From Metaphire vulgaris (taxonomy: Eukaryota; Annelida; Clitellata; Crassiclitellata; Megascolecidae): 64,000 bases of DNA. The notes beneath the pieces are model-generated. The model worked only from the letters and a program-made list of their open reading frames with translations, made no database searches and was not told the DNA's origin. Position 1 is the stretch's first letter; each line of letters starts with the position of its first letter. The translations under genes and the position numbers were made by a program. Positions 45,412-56,629 of the stretch are shown in pieces. The stretch lies in assembly GCA_018105865.1 (NCBI GenBank), contig JACLAT010000146.1, forward strand, positions 1-64,000. Reading direction: 5' to 3'.

Positions 45412-45688
45412 ATGTCGACATCAGATGACAATGAGAATCTCTTGAATCTATATCACGAATTTCTAGAAGAGTCCATTGATCCAGATCACGGTTTTTTGGA
45501 TAAACTCAAATGTAAAAATGCGTTAACGAAAAAAGAAATGCTAGAAGTGGAGGCTCAAGCAACATATATTCGACGAAATTCAAAACTTTTGGAATACATT
45601 TCAGCCAAGTGTAAATACGATGACCTTCTCTCAGCACTAAGAGACTCATGTCAATCGCACATTGCAAACTACGTTGAAGCAAATGGAG
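45412..45688 (+). CDS. Multi-CARD modular protein, coding exon 1: CARD domain 1
   Basis: ATG 45412 follows a pyrimidine-rich acceptor, so the first coding exon encodes the protein start. The 92 residues form one CARD: LYHEFLEESI (helix 1), FLDKLKCKNALTKKEMLEVE, LLEYISAK, then YDDLLSALRDSCQSHIANYV as the typical last helices. CARDs are six-helix death-fold domains that pair with other CARDs in apoptosis and innate-immune complexes in the cytosol. The donor is best read as the GC type (GGAG|GCAAGT), a perfect fit to the GC-AG consensus. It leaves phase 1, like the following exons. The usual GT alternative at 45693 would leave phase 2. Confidence 0.8.
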
Positions 45689-46029
45689 GCAAGTAGTCAC
45701 TGTCATCGCGTAAACACATTCAGTACCATTGTATACCTTCTTGTTTGGACCTATGCATCCCTGTACGTATAAATGAAAGCATGTATGATTAAAGGAAAAT
45801 CTTGTATTTCTGGTATGCTTTAGGACCTAGGTTAGATATGTAATGATGTTATGAAAGGCGCCGGGTAAGATAAGGATGCCAACGACATCCTACGCTAATA
45901 GTAGTACACCGGGGACCGCCTTTCATATCATGAACCTTGCGCAATATGAACCTTTCCGGTTTGGCAAATATATCTCTTCTCCACTGTAGCTGTCTTATAT
46001 CTGTTTAACATGACCAAATATACGGGTAT

Positions 46030-46180
46030 CAGGGCATGTTTTAACGTGCAGTGATACACAAAATGTGCAGTGATAAAATGGAAATGTGCAGTGATAAAAT
46101 GAAAATGTGCAGTGATAAAATGAGTAGTCATTTTTAAATTTTGACATTTTGTATATCGCTGCACGTTAAAACAGGCGCTG
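46030..46180. mobile_element. 150-bp palindromic MITE with 21-bp internal repeats
   Basis: The left GTTTTAACGTGCAGTGATA and right CTGCACGTTAAAAC ends are inverted, and AACGTGCAG/CTGCACGTT pair exactly. Inside, AAATGTGCAGTGATAAAATG repeats three times. It lies in intron 1 of the CARD gene. Confidence 0.75.
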
Positions 46181-46189
46181 CTTCAACGT

Positions 46190-47180
46190 TCTACACTGTA
46201 AAACCGTCTGCTCATTAGAGGCGATATTATGTTCGCTGTATTATGTGTGCCAGAGCCACGGCAGAGTAGCAGGATCATCGGAGAATGTTGGTCCAAAGTC
46301 CACGTGAAGCTGCATGGGATGAGCTGTAACACAATCTGCTGCCTAGTTCACATGTTTAGCCGATGCCTCTCTGCGGGAGTCTGGAGAGCGGTTAATAGTG
46401 ATACACTGCGTCAATTGACGTACTCCGCCGTTTTAGGTAGAATCGAATCGCCGCTTCTCTAGTGCTAATTCGAATTTCAGAATATACGTTTAGCGTCTTA
46501 GCGGCAATATGTCTTACAATCGAGCCGCAAAGCGATTTAAACAAAGCGTATTGAACTTCAATAGACCACCAAAGATATGTACGGCCATGGGCGTCCGCAG
46601 AAATTTTTCCAAGGGGTGCAAAACGAAAAAATGGCGAAAGAATTTTTTTTTTTCATGGGGGTGCAAAACAAAGTTTTGTGACGAAAGAAACAAGCAATTT
46701 TACTTTTTTCATGACTCCACAATTTTTCCAGGGGGGTGCAATTGATGAGCTAAAACTCGCCTTCACGCATCTATAGGCCCTAATTTCAAAAATTTAATGT
46801 GGATTATAACCATGGACACTATTAAGAAGTGTATGGATGCAGAGGCGCCCACACAAGGGAGACAGGAAGCAAATACTTCCTAAAAAACTTAGGGGGGAGG
46901 AAATTCCCCCCTGAGTTTTGGTATCACGTTAGAGTAGTATATTAATTCGATAGGCCCTAAATGCCTGTGCAATTACTGGCTTTACTGCAGTGCAATTTTG
47001 TAACTTCATATAAGCTTACCGGTACTCAATTCAAGTTCAAGTTTATTATCAGGCATTCATAAAATTTTATTATGATTGTCACTTTTACGTAAAGTAATTC
47101 TTATGATGAAGAGTGCGAACTTCCTGTGAAATATAAATCATTTATAGCAAACCAATAGACTCACGTGACGTTTACATTCC
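46190..47180. other. Intron 1 sequence, repeat fragments only
   Basis: 46590-46740 carries AATTTTTCCAAGGGGTGCAAAA-type motifs (two imperfect copies). 46880-46925 is a fold-back sequence around GGGGGGAGGAAATTCCCCCC. No exon is recognised. Confidence 0.4.
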
Positions 47181-47184
47181 ATAT

Positions 47185-47530
47185 TAGACTACTGCAACTT
47201 TTTCCACTACAGCCTTATATCAAAAGATACCAAAACTCAGGGGGGAACTTCCTCGTGCCTTTTCAGTGGCCGCCTCCAAACTCTGGAACTCATTGCCTCA
47301 ACATGTGCGTATTGCAAATTCATTACAGATTTTTAGAAAAAGATTAAAATCCCATCTTTTTGACCTGGCTTATCCACCATAGACTGTCACTCGTTTGCCT
47401 GGCCGGATACCCTGTATTTGACCTGGAACTTTAATTATTTGGATTTGGTGTGCCAACGGTTGATGCTCCTCTGCATTATGAAGTGGCGCTATAGAAGCAT
47501 AAGATTAGATAGATTAGATTAGATTAGCCT
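47185..47530 (+). mobile_element. 3' end of a CR1-like LINE ((TTAGA)n family)
   Basis: SVAASKLWNSLPQHVRIANS and SHLFDLAYPP-stop, then the 3' UTR and an AGATTAGATTAGATTAG tail. Same family as 52578-54727. Confidence 0.85.
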
Positions 47531-48096
47531 TCCAAAGACCTCCATCAACAAATTACAATCCATTCAAAACTGTTAAACGGTGCAATTATAACTGTTAATA
47601 ATTTGCTTGCTTCAGTCAGCTGCCTTAAGTCTAGTTATCCCTTTTGCAGCTGTTGCAGCTTTAATGCCTCTATTAAAAAATGATGTAGGTGTGGTTGTTG
47701 GAGAATCTAATTTTTAAACTAAATACTAAAAGTAACATTTATTTTATTTGCATTTGGATGTGGTCATATTGTCAATAGATAATTTGCAGGTAATTTTGAA
47801 TAGTTTGCCAGCGCAATTACTGCGATATCTCTCCATAGTTTCAACTTACATTTAATAGTGCTTTTGTGGCTGTTGGAATTGTCCAGAAATTAAGAATTAG
47901 AAGTTATTGGTATGAGACCTATCCTGGTGCCCCAAAGTGTGCGATGTAATGTCCAAAACGCACTGAAACTCACTACGAGCATCTATTGATTTCAAAAATT
48001 TTCCGGGGTTATGCCCCGGACCCCAGGCTTTTTCCATGAATTTGCGGGGTGGAGGTGTCAATGTCCAGTGTCGAGTCTTATACGGCTAGTTTTTCG

Positions 48097-48099
<3 letters not shown>
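47531..48099. other. Intron 1 sequence, no exon recognised
   Basis: 47965-48030 (ACGAGCATCTATTGATTTC, CCGGGGTTATGCCCCGG) recurs in altered form at 48705-48760, so it is a dispersed repeat. Confidence 0.4.

Positions 48100-48162
<63 letters not shown>
48100..48162. repeat. (AAT)n microsatellite
   Basis: About 21 AAT units. Confidence 0.95.
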
Positions 48163-48163
<1 letters not shown>

Positions 48164-49218
48164 TGATGTAGATACATCCCTGCCGGACCCCCGTTTAAAT
48201 CTTTGCGGACCCCCGTTTAGGGGTAGGAGAGGGAAGGGAGGACAGGGAAGGGGAAGCTGCTTCCAGCAGCCAGGGGGATGGGCGCCCCTGTATGGATGGG
48301 ATGGGAGGCAGGGACATAGATAGGCAAGGGCTTGGGGGCTCAAGACCCCCAAACCTGAAGTCGACCCCCTCCTCCTCCAAAGAATTTAATCCCAAATGGC
48401 GTTGCGGGCTCAAAACTTTTGTTGGTGCAATTATGCAGTCTTGAGGGATAAGCACCCATAAAACTAATAATTTTGCGACCCCTAATGGTAATGATTTCGT
48501 GATGTAATTAATTCGCTATGGTGCTGTAATGCTGTGAGCAGCGAGCCAATAAAATGTATTTTCCGAGCAATGTATACTAATTTTTGACTTAACACGCACA
48601 TAATCGAAGCAGAATTATTTAAAATTTACTAAAACATAAGAAATTACAGACATGGAACTTGGTAATATCAGACCTGAGATTTTGTGCCCAAAATGCTCTA
48701 AAAAACATGTACGAGCATCTACGATTTCTGAAATTTTTCCGGGGGAGAAACCCCTGGACCCCCACCTCAAGGGAACCGCGTTTAGCGCGGCAGGGTTTTT
48801 GTGCACTGATAAATTTTTTCTAAAACATTCCCTGACGGGTATAAACTACAAACTTGTGTTTTCGTAATTCAGTTCTTAGTATCCATGCCTAGGATGCAGT
48901 GCCCCGTGTAATCAATAACTTCGAAAACGATTTCTGAGAGCAATCGGACATTTCATGGTAAAATGGCAGTCAATTTTTACCGCCATCTCAATGATTCGCC
49001 TTCCGATTACGCCAAATAACGAACCTCTTCCTACCACCTGATGGGATTTTCAAGGTCAATATGTAGCAGCCCTCAATGCCAGACCAATATTGTGAGCACC
49101 GCCTGTGACTTATCCTTAGCAATGCATACGGCTCTGTGTACGTTGTCTTGAATACATAGATAAATAAAAGTTGATACGGAGTAATTTCATTCATAATATA
49201 ATTCCGTAACAATCATCT
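48163..49218. other. Intron 1 sequence, no exon recognised
   Basis: GGACCCCCGTTTA is repeated at 48185 and 48210, and a G-rich stretch follows to 48350. Nothing coding is supported. Confidence 0.4.
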
Positions 49219-51343
49219 TTAACCCTTCAATGGGCGGGAAAAACATTACAGTTAAGGTCATGGGTTCATTTTTTACTCCAATGTGATTTCACATGTGTGA
49301 ACTTAAAATAGGATTGTTTCTGTTGTAGAACAACCGAAAATTAATAGAATGTGAAATAATTTCTTTGCAATAATTATTTAGATATGTCATTTGCCAAGTA
49401 TATGTGTACGGTAAGCCTTTTTGATTATCAAAAATATGCTACAGCTAATACACTTCTGCAGATTTAAATTCTTATTCAAGAATAAATAGTCTTCAGCAGA
49501 TTGTCCGAGAGCTAGTCCGAGCTCTTATCCTGGTACGCGTAGATTACTGTAATAGTGTATTACTCGGCCTCCTGGAGAGACAGCTCAACCGCCTCCAAAA
49601 TCGGTACTCACCGTTTCATCGCGGTTATTTTTCCGAGTCAGGTGGAACGAACATATCACACCGCTACTTCGCGATCCCCTTCACTGGCTACGGATCTATG
49701 AACGGATTGTTTTCAAACGATGCGTGATGTCTCACAAGGCCTTGCATGACCCGGGCTGCCCAGAATATATATCGGAACTGGTGTGCCGAACTTCGTCAAC
49801 TGACTAAAGTTGGGGACAGATCTGTCTCGAGGGGGAATCATTTACTTTAGAATACCCTCCCCGAGAGATCACTCAAGATAGGTTCGCACACAAAGTAAGC
49901 ACGCACCTATTTGAAATTTCATACTAGATGTCTCGCGTTCTTGACTATGACCTTCGCCAGGCAGATAGCGCTATATAAATTGTCGTTTAATAATAATAAT
50001 TGTCAGTCAATTTAAAAGTTGAACCAATTCACACAATACAAAAGAAAAGTTACATCTGTTGGATGTTGTAATAATGCTACAAAGCCTGGTAATTCTGATA
50101 TAGCCTAGACATGACGAACATAAAACAGTAGAATGCTCAGCACATGCATTTCTTCCGCACGCAGCATAGTGCAGTGATGTTTTCTTGTCCTCAGATCTTG
50201 AACAAACATGGATTTTGCTCTCTTATAAGGTGGTCCAATTGTGAAGCCAATGGATCTTGCTGTTTTTAAAGTGTTGTCAGTTTTAGACTGTTTTACATGC
50301 TGCTGTCTCAGTGGCCAACACAGAGCCTTTCCAAGTCGGTGAATGAACAGCCTTCTCTTGGTTACATTTTCGTCAGTATGAGGTCTGTGTTCCATGTAGT
50401 ACGTACGAATTTAGGGAAGCAATGTCAAATATGTACAAAAATTACAATTGGCCAACGTCCTGTAGAAAACTTTGTACTGAAGTTCTCCATTATCTGGTCA
50501 GCACAATTCGGGCTGCCCTTGATCTGACAAGGAAACAACTTCAGGTATAACATTCTTTGCATCATTTCCGCAAGTAATATCATTGTGCATGGTTGAGAAC
50601 ATCACCACTGCTTTGTTCTTTTTGGCTTTGCATGATACTGTACAATCATAGTCTCCATTTGCATTGAAGCCAAACAGTGTAGAGTATAATTCTCTACTCT
50701 TACATGCAACGAGTTCTTTGGGTACTTCAACTCTATTGGCGCGAATTGTTCCAACTACAGTGTAAGCTCATTTTCTTTTTCAGCAAATTCCCACAAAGCT
50801 GTAATTGTCTGTAGTTACATTACGTCCTCCACAACATAGAGGAGCCAACAAACACCACTTGCTGTCCATGATTGGTTGCCCGAGCTGCACTGTTGTCTTC
50901 TCTTATATTTTAGAATGCATCATTGTAAACAGACTAGATATTTACATCACAGCGCATCTACAGATTCACTCCATACCTAACGGGCTTTGAAGGCATGTAC
51001 TGATTGAATGTGCATCTTCCTCTAAATGGAGCAAGTCTTTCATCCACGGTCAAAAATGCACCTCGTATCATGGCACCAGTTACATTGTAAAACGGGAAAA
51101 AATAAATTGTGGCAAATACATTGTACGAAATGAGGTCATTTTCTACCCGACGCTGTTACCTGCAAACAGCTGAAATGGCGGCAAAGTCAACGACGATTTT
51201 CAACAAGTTATTCTGCCGCAATAAACTATTACATTTGACCTGAATTCTCATGAAAATCTGTTGGTTTTAAAGGACACGTCAGTTATTGAGAGTTGAAGAT
51301 ACAACTGGGGTTAAAATCGACCCCATTCCCATTGAAGGGTTAA
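49219..51343 (-). mobile_element. piggyBac-like transposon relic between TTAA sites
   Basis: TTAA|CCCTTCAATGGG at the left and CCCATTGAAGGG|TTAA at the right are inverted termini at TTAA targets, the piggyBac hallmark. On the minus strand the transposase remains show TVDERLAPFRGRCTFNQYMP then SKPVRYGV (about 51063-50980), NVTTDNY (about 50820), SCKAKKNKAVVMFSTMHNDI (about 50630-50570) and RRLFIHRLGKALCWPLRQQH (about 50370-50305). All are interrupted by stops. A LINE end has inserted into it. Non-functional. Confidence 0.88.
49490..50003 (+). mobile_element. 3' end of a CR1/L2-like LINE nested in the piggyBac relic
   Basis: RVRWNEHITPLLRDPLHWLR, CPEYISELVCRT, then VSTHLFEIS-stop, and a 3' UTR ending GCGCTATATAAATTGTCG plus (AAT)n. 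Confidence 0.82.
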
Positions 51344-51495
51344 CACGCTATGCAACAGAAAGAAAGCTAAGCAGATAAATACCTTACATGTGATATTTGC
51401 TTCTATTGTTTATTAAAATTAAGTCGTGTTAAGTGTGCCCTTATACTGAGAAATTATACACCTTAGCTTATATTGAAACTTTTGTATTTGTTTAG

Positions 51496-51801
51496 CTTAT
51501 GGAAAAGAATTTGGAAGCAATTGGCCGTTAACGAAACATGAGAAAACGATTTTAGACGTCAATGAAGAAAGCCTAGTCGACCTAATTGATATTGATTCCG
51601 GTCTTCTAACAAACTTCTACTCAATGCAAATAATCAACGACAGACAGAGACAAACAGTTTCATCCAAGCCGACAAAGTTTCAGAGGAATAAAGCGTTGTT
51701 AGATATGCTGAGACGCTGCAGCATCAGTGACTACACAAAGGCAATCAAATGTCTTCGTGACACCAATCAAAGTCATATCGCAGAGATCCTAGAGAAAGGC
51801 G
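51496..51801 (+). CDS. Multi-CARD modular protein, exon 2: CARD domain 2
   Basis: Acceptor TTTGTATTTGTTTAG|CT and donor GGCG|GTGGTA give a 306-bp exon, phase 1 at both ends, no stops. After a short linker (YGKEFGSNWPLTKHEK) it shows a second CARD-like fold: LVDLIDIDSGLLTNFYSMQI, QRNKALLDMLRRCSISDYTK, CLRDTNQSHIAEILEKGG. The ending 'SHIAEIL-KGG' parallels 'SHIANYVEANGG' of exon 1, so the two are probably tandem paralogues. It lies just downstream of the piggyBac relic. Confidence 0.75.
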
Positions 51802-52003
51802 GTGGTACTGTATATTATTATTACTTCAAAACTGATGGTCTATAATCACTGTCTATAATCACAGTCTTGGATATCTTTGAAGTCATCTATTACCATTGAC
51901 TATCATCAATATAATCAATAGTGCATTCTTAATATTCTGTTTAAGTTATTTTACTAGAAGATAACTATCATTAGTAGCTATTGGTTACTGATATATATTG
52001 TAG

Positions 52004-52420
52004 TGTTTGTGAGGATTCATTCTGAAGTGGGAGATGAACTAACAGAGGACGAGATCATCGCTAACTTTGCTAACGTTCTACAGAATAAGCCGTTGGATGA
52101 ATCTCGTCGTATTTTAGAATTAACTTTAAATGTGATTGCGCTGAAGAAGACCAAAAGCATTATTATTTACATTCTCTGCAAAAGCGTAAGAGGGCTGTTG
52201 GAATTGAGAGACATGCAGCTGAAAGGGAAACTTCGACTTGAAGTGAAAAAATTCTTCATGCTCCTGTTGCCTCCACCCAAAATCATGGAAACAACTACGA
52301 GCAATCTTTGTGACATTACTGAGTCTATCTTCAAACAACTGCTTTATAAATCTCAGATCGACGATGTCGTTGCGAACTTTTCAGAAACTGAGTACGAAAA
52401 ATGCAAAACGCATTTTGCAG
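52004..52420 (+). CDS. Multi-CARD modular protein, exon 3: TRADD-N-like module
   Basis: Acceptor ATATATATTGTAG|TG, donor GCAG|GTAAGC; 417 bp, phase 1-1, open. After an acidic start (EVGDELTEDEIIANFANVL) the core reads KKTKSIIIYILCKSVRGLLE then LRDMQLKGKL. A beta-strand ending in 'CKS', followed by a helix and a 'G-L' turn, resembles the TRADD-N-like domains seen with CARD/death domains in lophotrochozoan proteins. That family call is from memory of the pattern and tentative. The second half (FFMLLLPPPKIMETTTSNLC, FKQLLYKSQIDDVVANF) is helical and unassigned. Exon 6 contains the same 'ILCKS' core. Confidence 0.6.
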
Positions 52421-52577
52421 GTAAGCATGTTTAATTGAATATCTATAGTCAGGTAATCCTTCCTGTCAACTGTGTTTTTAAAAAAAGACTTTGCTTAGAA
52501 AGTTACAGGTTTCTGGTGTAAGGTGTTTGGACATGTAAGGCTGTATTTGACTTAATGCGACTGTGTGTAGTTTGAGT

Positions 52578-54727
52578 TTAAGCTAATTCCTGAAAAAACA
52601 AAAATGGTTGCTGCTCGACCCACCAAACCTTGGTTCGATTCTAATATTGCAGATACCAGACGCCGTCGTAGTCAGCTAGAAAGGCGCTGGAAGTTTTCTC
52701 GTTTGCCCTCAGATAAGGTAAAGTTTTGGAAGCAGTGTCAGCTTGTTCGCAAACTTGTCTCTTCAGCCAAATCAACATTTCTGGCCAACTTTGTCCTTGA
52801 AAATTCCTCCAATCCTCGGTCAGTCTGGCAATCACTGCACAAAATCCTACACAAGGACAAGGATACGGCTCTCCCAAACAACATTCATGTGTCTTCCTTA
52901 CCTGACACATTTCTTATGTACTTTTCGGATAAAATTGCTAAAATACGGGGAAAATTTTCTAGTATTGCTTCAACTGGGTTCTCTCTTCCTGTCTCACCGC
53001 CACCTGTGTTTAGTTCCTTTCAATCTATCACTCTTTCTGATCTTCACAGACTGATTTTTTCATCGCCGCCTACTCATTGTTCTCTTGATATACTACCAAA
53101 TTACATACTCAAAGAATGTTTTGATGTCCTTGGTCCAGTTATTCTGAATCTGATAAATCTTTCACTAAAAGAAGGTTGCTTTCCATCTTCCTTTGCAAAT
53201 GTTGTGGTCCACCCACTAATAAAGAAATCATCCCTGTGTCCAAATGACTTAGCAAATTACAGGCCTATATCCAACTTGAACTTTTTATCAAAGATTCTCG
53301 AGAGAGTGGTTGCAAATCAAATTCATGCCCATCTGTCTTCAAATGACCTTTTTCTTCACTTTCAGTCGGCATACTGTAAATATCATTCTACTGAAACTGC
53401 TCTGCTCTCTGTCCACGATCATATCATAAATGCAATAGACGATGGCAAGGTCACTGCATTCTGCATACTTCTTGATCTATCAGCAGCTTTTGATACTGTG
53501 GATCATTCCATCCTCCTACACCGTCTCCAACACTGGTTTGGTCTCTCTGATTCAGCACTGCACTGGTTCACTACTTATTTGAGTCCTCGCACTCAGTCTG
53601 TCTGCACAAATGGCACCTTTTCATCATCAGCTAATTTAAATTGTGGGGTCCCCCAAGGCTCTGTTCTTGGTCCTATCTTGTTCACTTTATACACGACTCC
53701 TCTTGGCTCATTACTGTCAAACCATCACCTAGATTACCACCCATATGCAGATGATACTCAGATCTTTATTTCATTTGATAAGTCTTCATCAGAATCTTCA
53801 TTGGAAACTATTTCTCAAGCATTCTCTCATATTCAGTCCTGGATGGATTCAAATTGCTTCTAAAACCGGTTAAAACTGAATTTTTACTTTTATGCACAAA
53901 GCCCCAGCTCAAGAAATTTGAATCTATAAACTCTATTAAACTTGGCGATTCAACAATTCCTGTAAGTAGTTCTGCACGGGATCTAGGAGTAATTTTTGAT
54001 TCCACACTTTCCTTCTCAACTCACACAAATAGCATTTGTAAAGTAGCTCACTACCACCTTCGTGATTTGTATCGTATTAGGAAGTTTCTGAATAAACCTG
54101 CATTAATGCTTTTGGCAAATGCCTTAGTGTCCAGTCGTCTTGATTATTGCAACTCCCTTCTTTTTGGCATTTCTAAATCAAACCTGGCTAAACTCCAACG
54201 AGTTCAAAATTCATTGCTCAGGTAGTTTCAAAACCCCAAAACGTGAGCACATAACCCCAGTCCGTAAAGGGTCTTCACTGGCTTCCAATTAAAGAAAGGA
54301 TAGACTTTAAAATCTGCCTTCAGGTATACAAAATACTTTACTACAAGGAACCCAGTTACCTTCTTTCAAAACTTTCTGTACAAGCAAACAAATACTCGAC
54401 CAGATCCTCGTCTGCAATAGTTCTCTCCATCTCCCATACTCGGACAGTTCTTGGTTCTCGTGCTTTCTCAGTGGCTGCCCAAAAACTCTGGAACTCATTG
54501 CCTCAGCATGTTTGCATTGCAGATTCATTACAAATTTTTAGAGCAAGATTAAAAACCCATCTTTTTGACCGGGCTTATCCACCATAGACTGTCACCCGTT
54601 TGTTAGGTCGGATACCCTGGATTTGACCTGGATCTTTAGTGATTTGGATTTGGTGTGCCATCGGTTGATGCTCCTGTGCATTAAGAAAGTGGCGCTATAG
54701 AAGTTTAAGATTAGATTAGATTAGATT
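52578..54727 (+). mobile_element. CR1-like LINE with nearly complete RT, (TTAGA)n tail, in intron 3
   Basis: Frame 52604-53863 encodes the end of the endonuclease linker and the RT (NDLANYRPISNLNFLSKILE, LLDLSAAFDTVDHSILLHRL, GVPQGSVLGPILFTLYTTPL, YADDTQIF). A frameshift near 53858 leads to 53854-54225 (FLLLCTKPQLKKF, RDLGVIFDSTLSFSTHTNSI, SRLDYCNSLLFGI). A second frameshift near 54222 leads to the C-terminal tail (LHWLPIKERIDFKIC, SVAAQKLWNSLPQHVCIADS, AYPP-stop). It ends GGCGCTATAGAAG plus GATTAGATTAGATT. It interrupts a sequence found uninterrupted at 35576-36300. Confidence 0.9.
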
Positions 54728-55943
54728 TGTGTATCAATCAGGAATGCTGATTGGGAAGCGATGCACACGTTTTAAATTGTATCTACCTCATAATTTAATC
54801 TTTTACTGCATGTTCTTATGCAAAATGTGTTTTGTTACTTCTTTTATACAGTTTTGGAAAATTCCACCATCTCTAACACACACGTGAGTATTCTTGGTTT
54901 GACGCACAATCCGTGCTGCTTAATCAGATTTCTAAACTCTGTTGAAGAGGGAAAAGAGTCGTGCCATGTTACCTATCTTGTAGTTTGGAGATAAGTTTGC
55001 ATGTACTCTAAATTTTCGTTCTAGTCAAGACATTCATGTATAACGATTCTCAACTGTAATTGTCAAAACAGCATGTTAAAGTGTAGGCCTATAAATGTTA
55101 GAAAGCATTGATACACTTTAGGTACCTTAAAATTTTAATCTGTTTGAATTACATGCTAGAATAGGTGAATAAAATTTACATAAATAAAAATGATCTTGAG
55201 GTACTGAAGATGAGACAATAAATTTTCATCTGAGCCAATGTATTTAAAGTCTTGCAATTGCTAGAGTGTGCGTACCTTAAATCTTGAGACATATAATCAC
55301 GCCACATTTGATCAGACATTTGATACACTACACACTTAATCACTTGATTATTATTCACTTGGACATATAATCACCTGACAGTTAACCCTTTAACTGGGGA
55401 TCCCGGATATATCCGTCCATTTTACATTGAGTTACAGTTAAATACACGGTTAAGAGGTTAATAACGCATCTTTCATCACGTGAAGATGTCTACACTGGCC
55501 ACATGCGCCCGTGCACTTGAAGCTGGTTCCGTCGTTACGATTAAATGTGAACAAACCAGCTGCTAAGATGTATGGACTAAATGTGTTCCACATCAATAAA
55601 AAGCAAAACAGATTAACGACTTATATTTGCTGCTGACACCATAGTTAAAGAACATTAAAAGCAATCTTCAGGGTCTATCGCCTTCATAGTAATCTCCTGA
55701 TGATCTATTAGGATCTGAAAAACCGTGATGTAGCCTAGATAAGATAAAAATAGAAGTTTAGACTTGAGGATCGCTAATGAATTTTACGGGTAACTAAATA
55801 GAACAAATCCAATTGACATCTACGAAAAAGGCAAAATAAACCTCAGAGTAATAGGATATAGGAATGGCTAAGATTCAGCAGCAAGATATCCCCTCATTTT
55901 ATAACAGAATAGAACGAAGGGTGTTGAAAGATTCTTAACGCAG
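54728..55943. other. Intron 3, rest of the dispersed duplication
   Basis: 54728-55300 continues the match to 35660-36250. Beyond it, no exon or element is recognised. A telomere-unrelated AT-rich stretch follows. Confidence 0.5.
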
Positions 55944-56197
55944 ATTGTCAAAAAAGAATGAAGTTCAAGACGTGTGTAATAAGCTTCTAAGTTTGTTTCA
56001 GCTTAACGATTTGCCATTGGAATTATTAGACATCGTACTACAAAAATCCTTCATTAATTCAGCATTGAAAGAGGCTAACCAAACTGTCTTTCAAAAATGT
56101 GAAGATATATTTCGACAGCTAGCGACTGTTGATTGCTGCTGGTCGCAAAGGATGACAAGAAGAAGTTTTGAGAACGCAATATGGTCAAAGATTCGAA
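55944..56197 (+). CDS. Multi-CARD modular protein, exon 4: unassigned helical module
   Basis: The open frame reads KNEVQDVCNKLLSLFQLNDL, PLELLDIVLQKSFI, VFQKCEDIFRQLATVDCCWS and ends at donor CGAA|GTAAGC in phase 1. The pattern is alpha-helical. I cannot assign it to a family. The likely acceptor (CTTAACGCAG|A) enters in phase 2, whereas exon 3 leaves in phase 1. Either a small exon is missed, a weak acceptor at 55963 is used, or one A is missing from the AAAAAA run at 55950-55955, which would restore phase 1. This makes it the least secure exon. Confidence 0.5.
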
Positions 56198-56276
56198 GTA
56201 AGCAAGCTTTCGAATCATTCTACATATATTGATATTTTAATTGACTCCTATTAATCAATATGCAGTTTATACGTAC

Positions 56277-56587
56277 CAGTATTGGGCAAATCACAAATCA
56301 AATCACATTATCCAAATCAAAATCAATTGCAGTTCTTGATTCAAGCAATCAGTGAAATTTCTCAGTGGACTCTGCTTAACCCAGAATATCTATATGTACT
56401 ATAATGGTGACTCTGTTTAACCCAGAATATCTATATGTAGGCCTACTATAATGGTGATTTGGCTTCCAAATCGAATCCAATCAAATTACTGAATTTTTAA
56501 ATCAAATCTTTAGCTCCCAAATCAAATCAACCGTGGTGATTTAAATCGCGATTGAATCGAATCACGATTTGATTTTGCCCAACTCTG
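56277..56587. mobile_element. hAT-type MITE rich in AAATCAAATC
   Basis: Ends CAGTATTGGGCAAATCA and GATTTTGCCCAACTCTG, inverted with two mismatches. Flanks ATACGTAC and ATACATAG match at 6 of 8 positions. An internal 45-bp near-duplicate (CTCTGCTTAACCCAGAATAT) sits at 56365-56450. It lies in intron 4 of the CARD gene. Confidence 0.7.
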
Positions 56588-56629
56588 ATACATAGAGTAA
56601 TTAATGGAAAAAAGCGGCCGAGTTGTGGT

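Noticed and set aside
46509..46745. 78-residue frame MSYNRAAKRFK...
   Set aside because: Falls in a GGGGTGCAAAA dispersed repeat and has no family resemblance or splice context.
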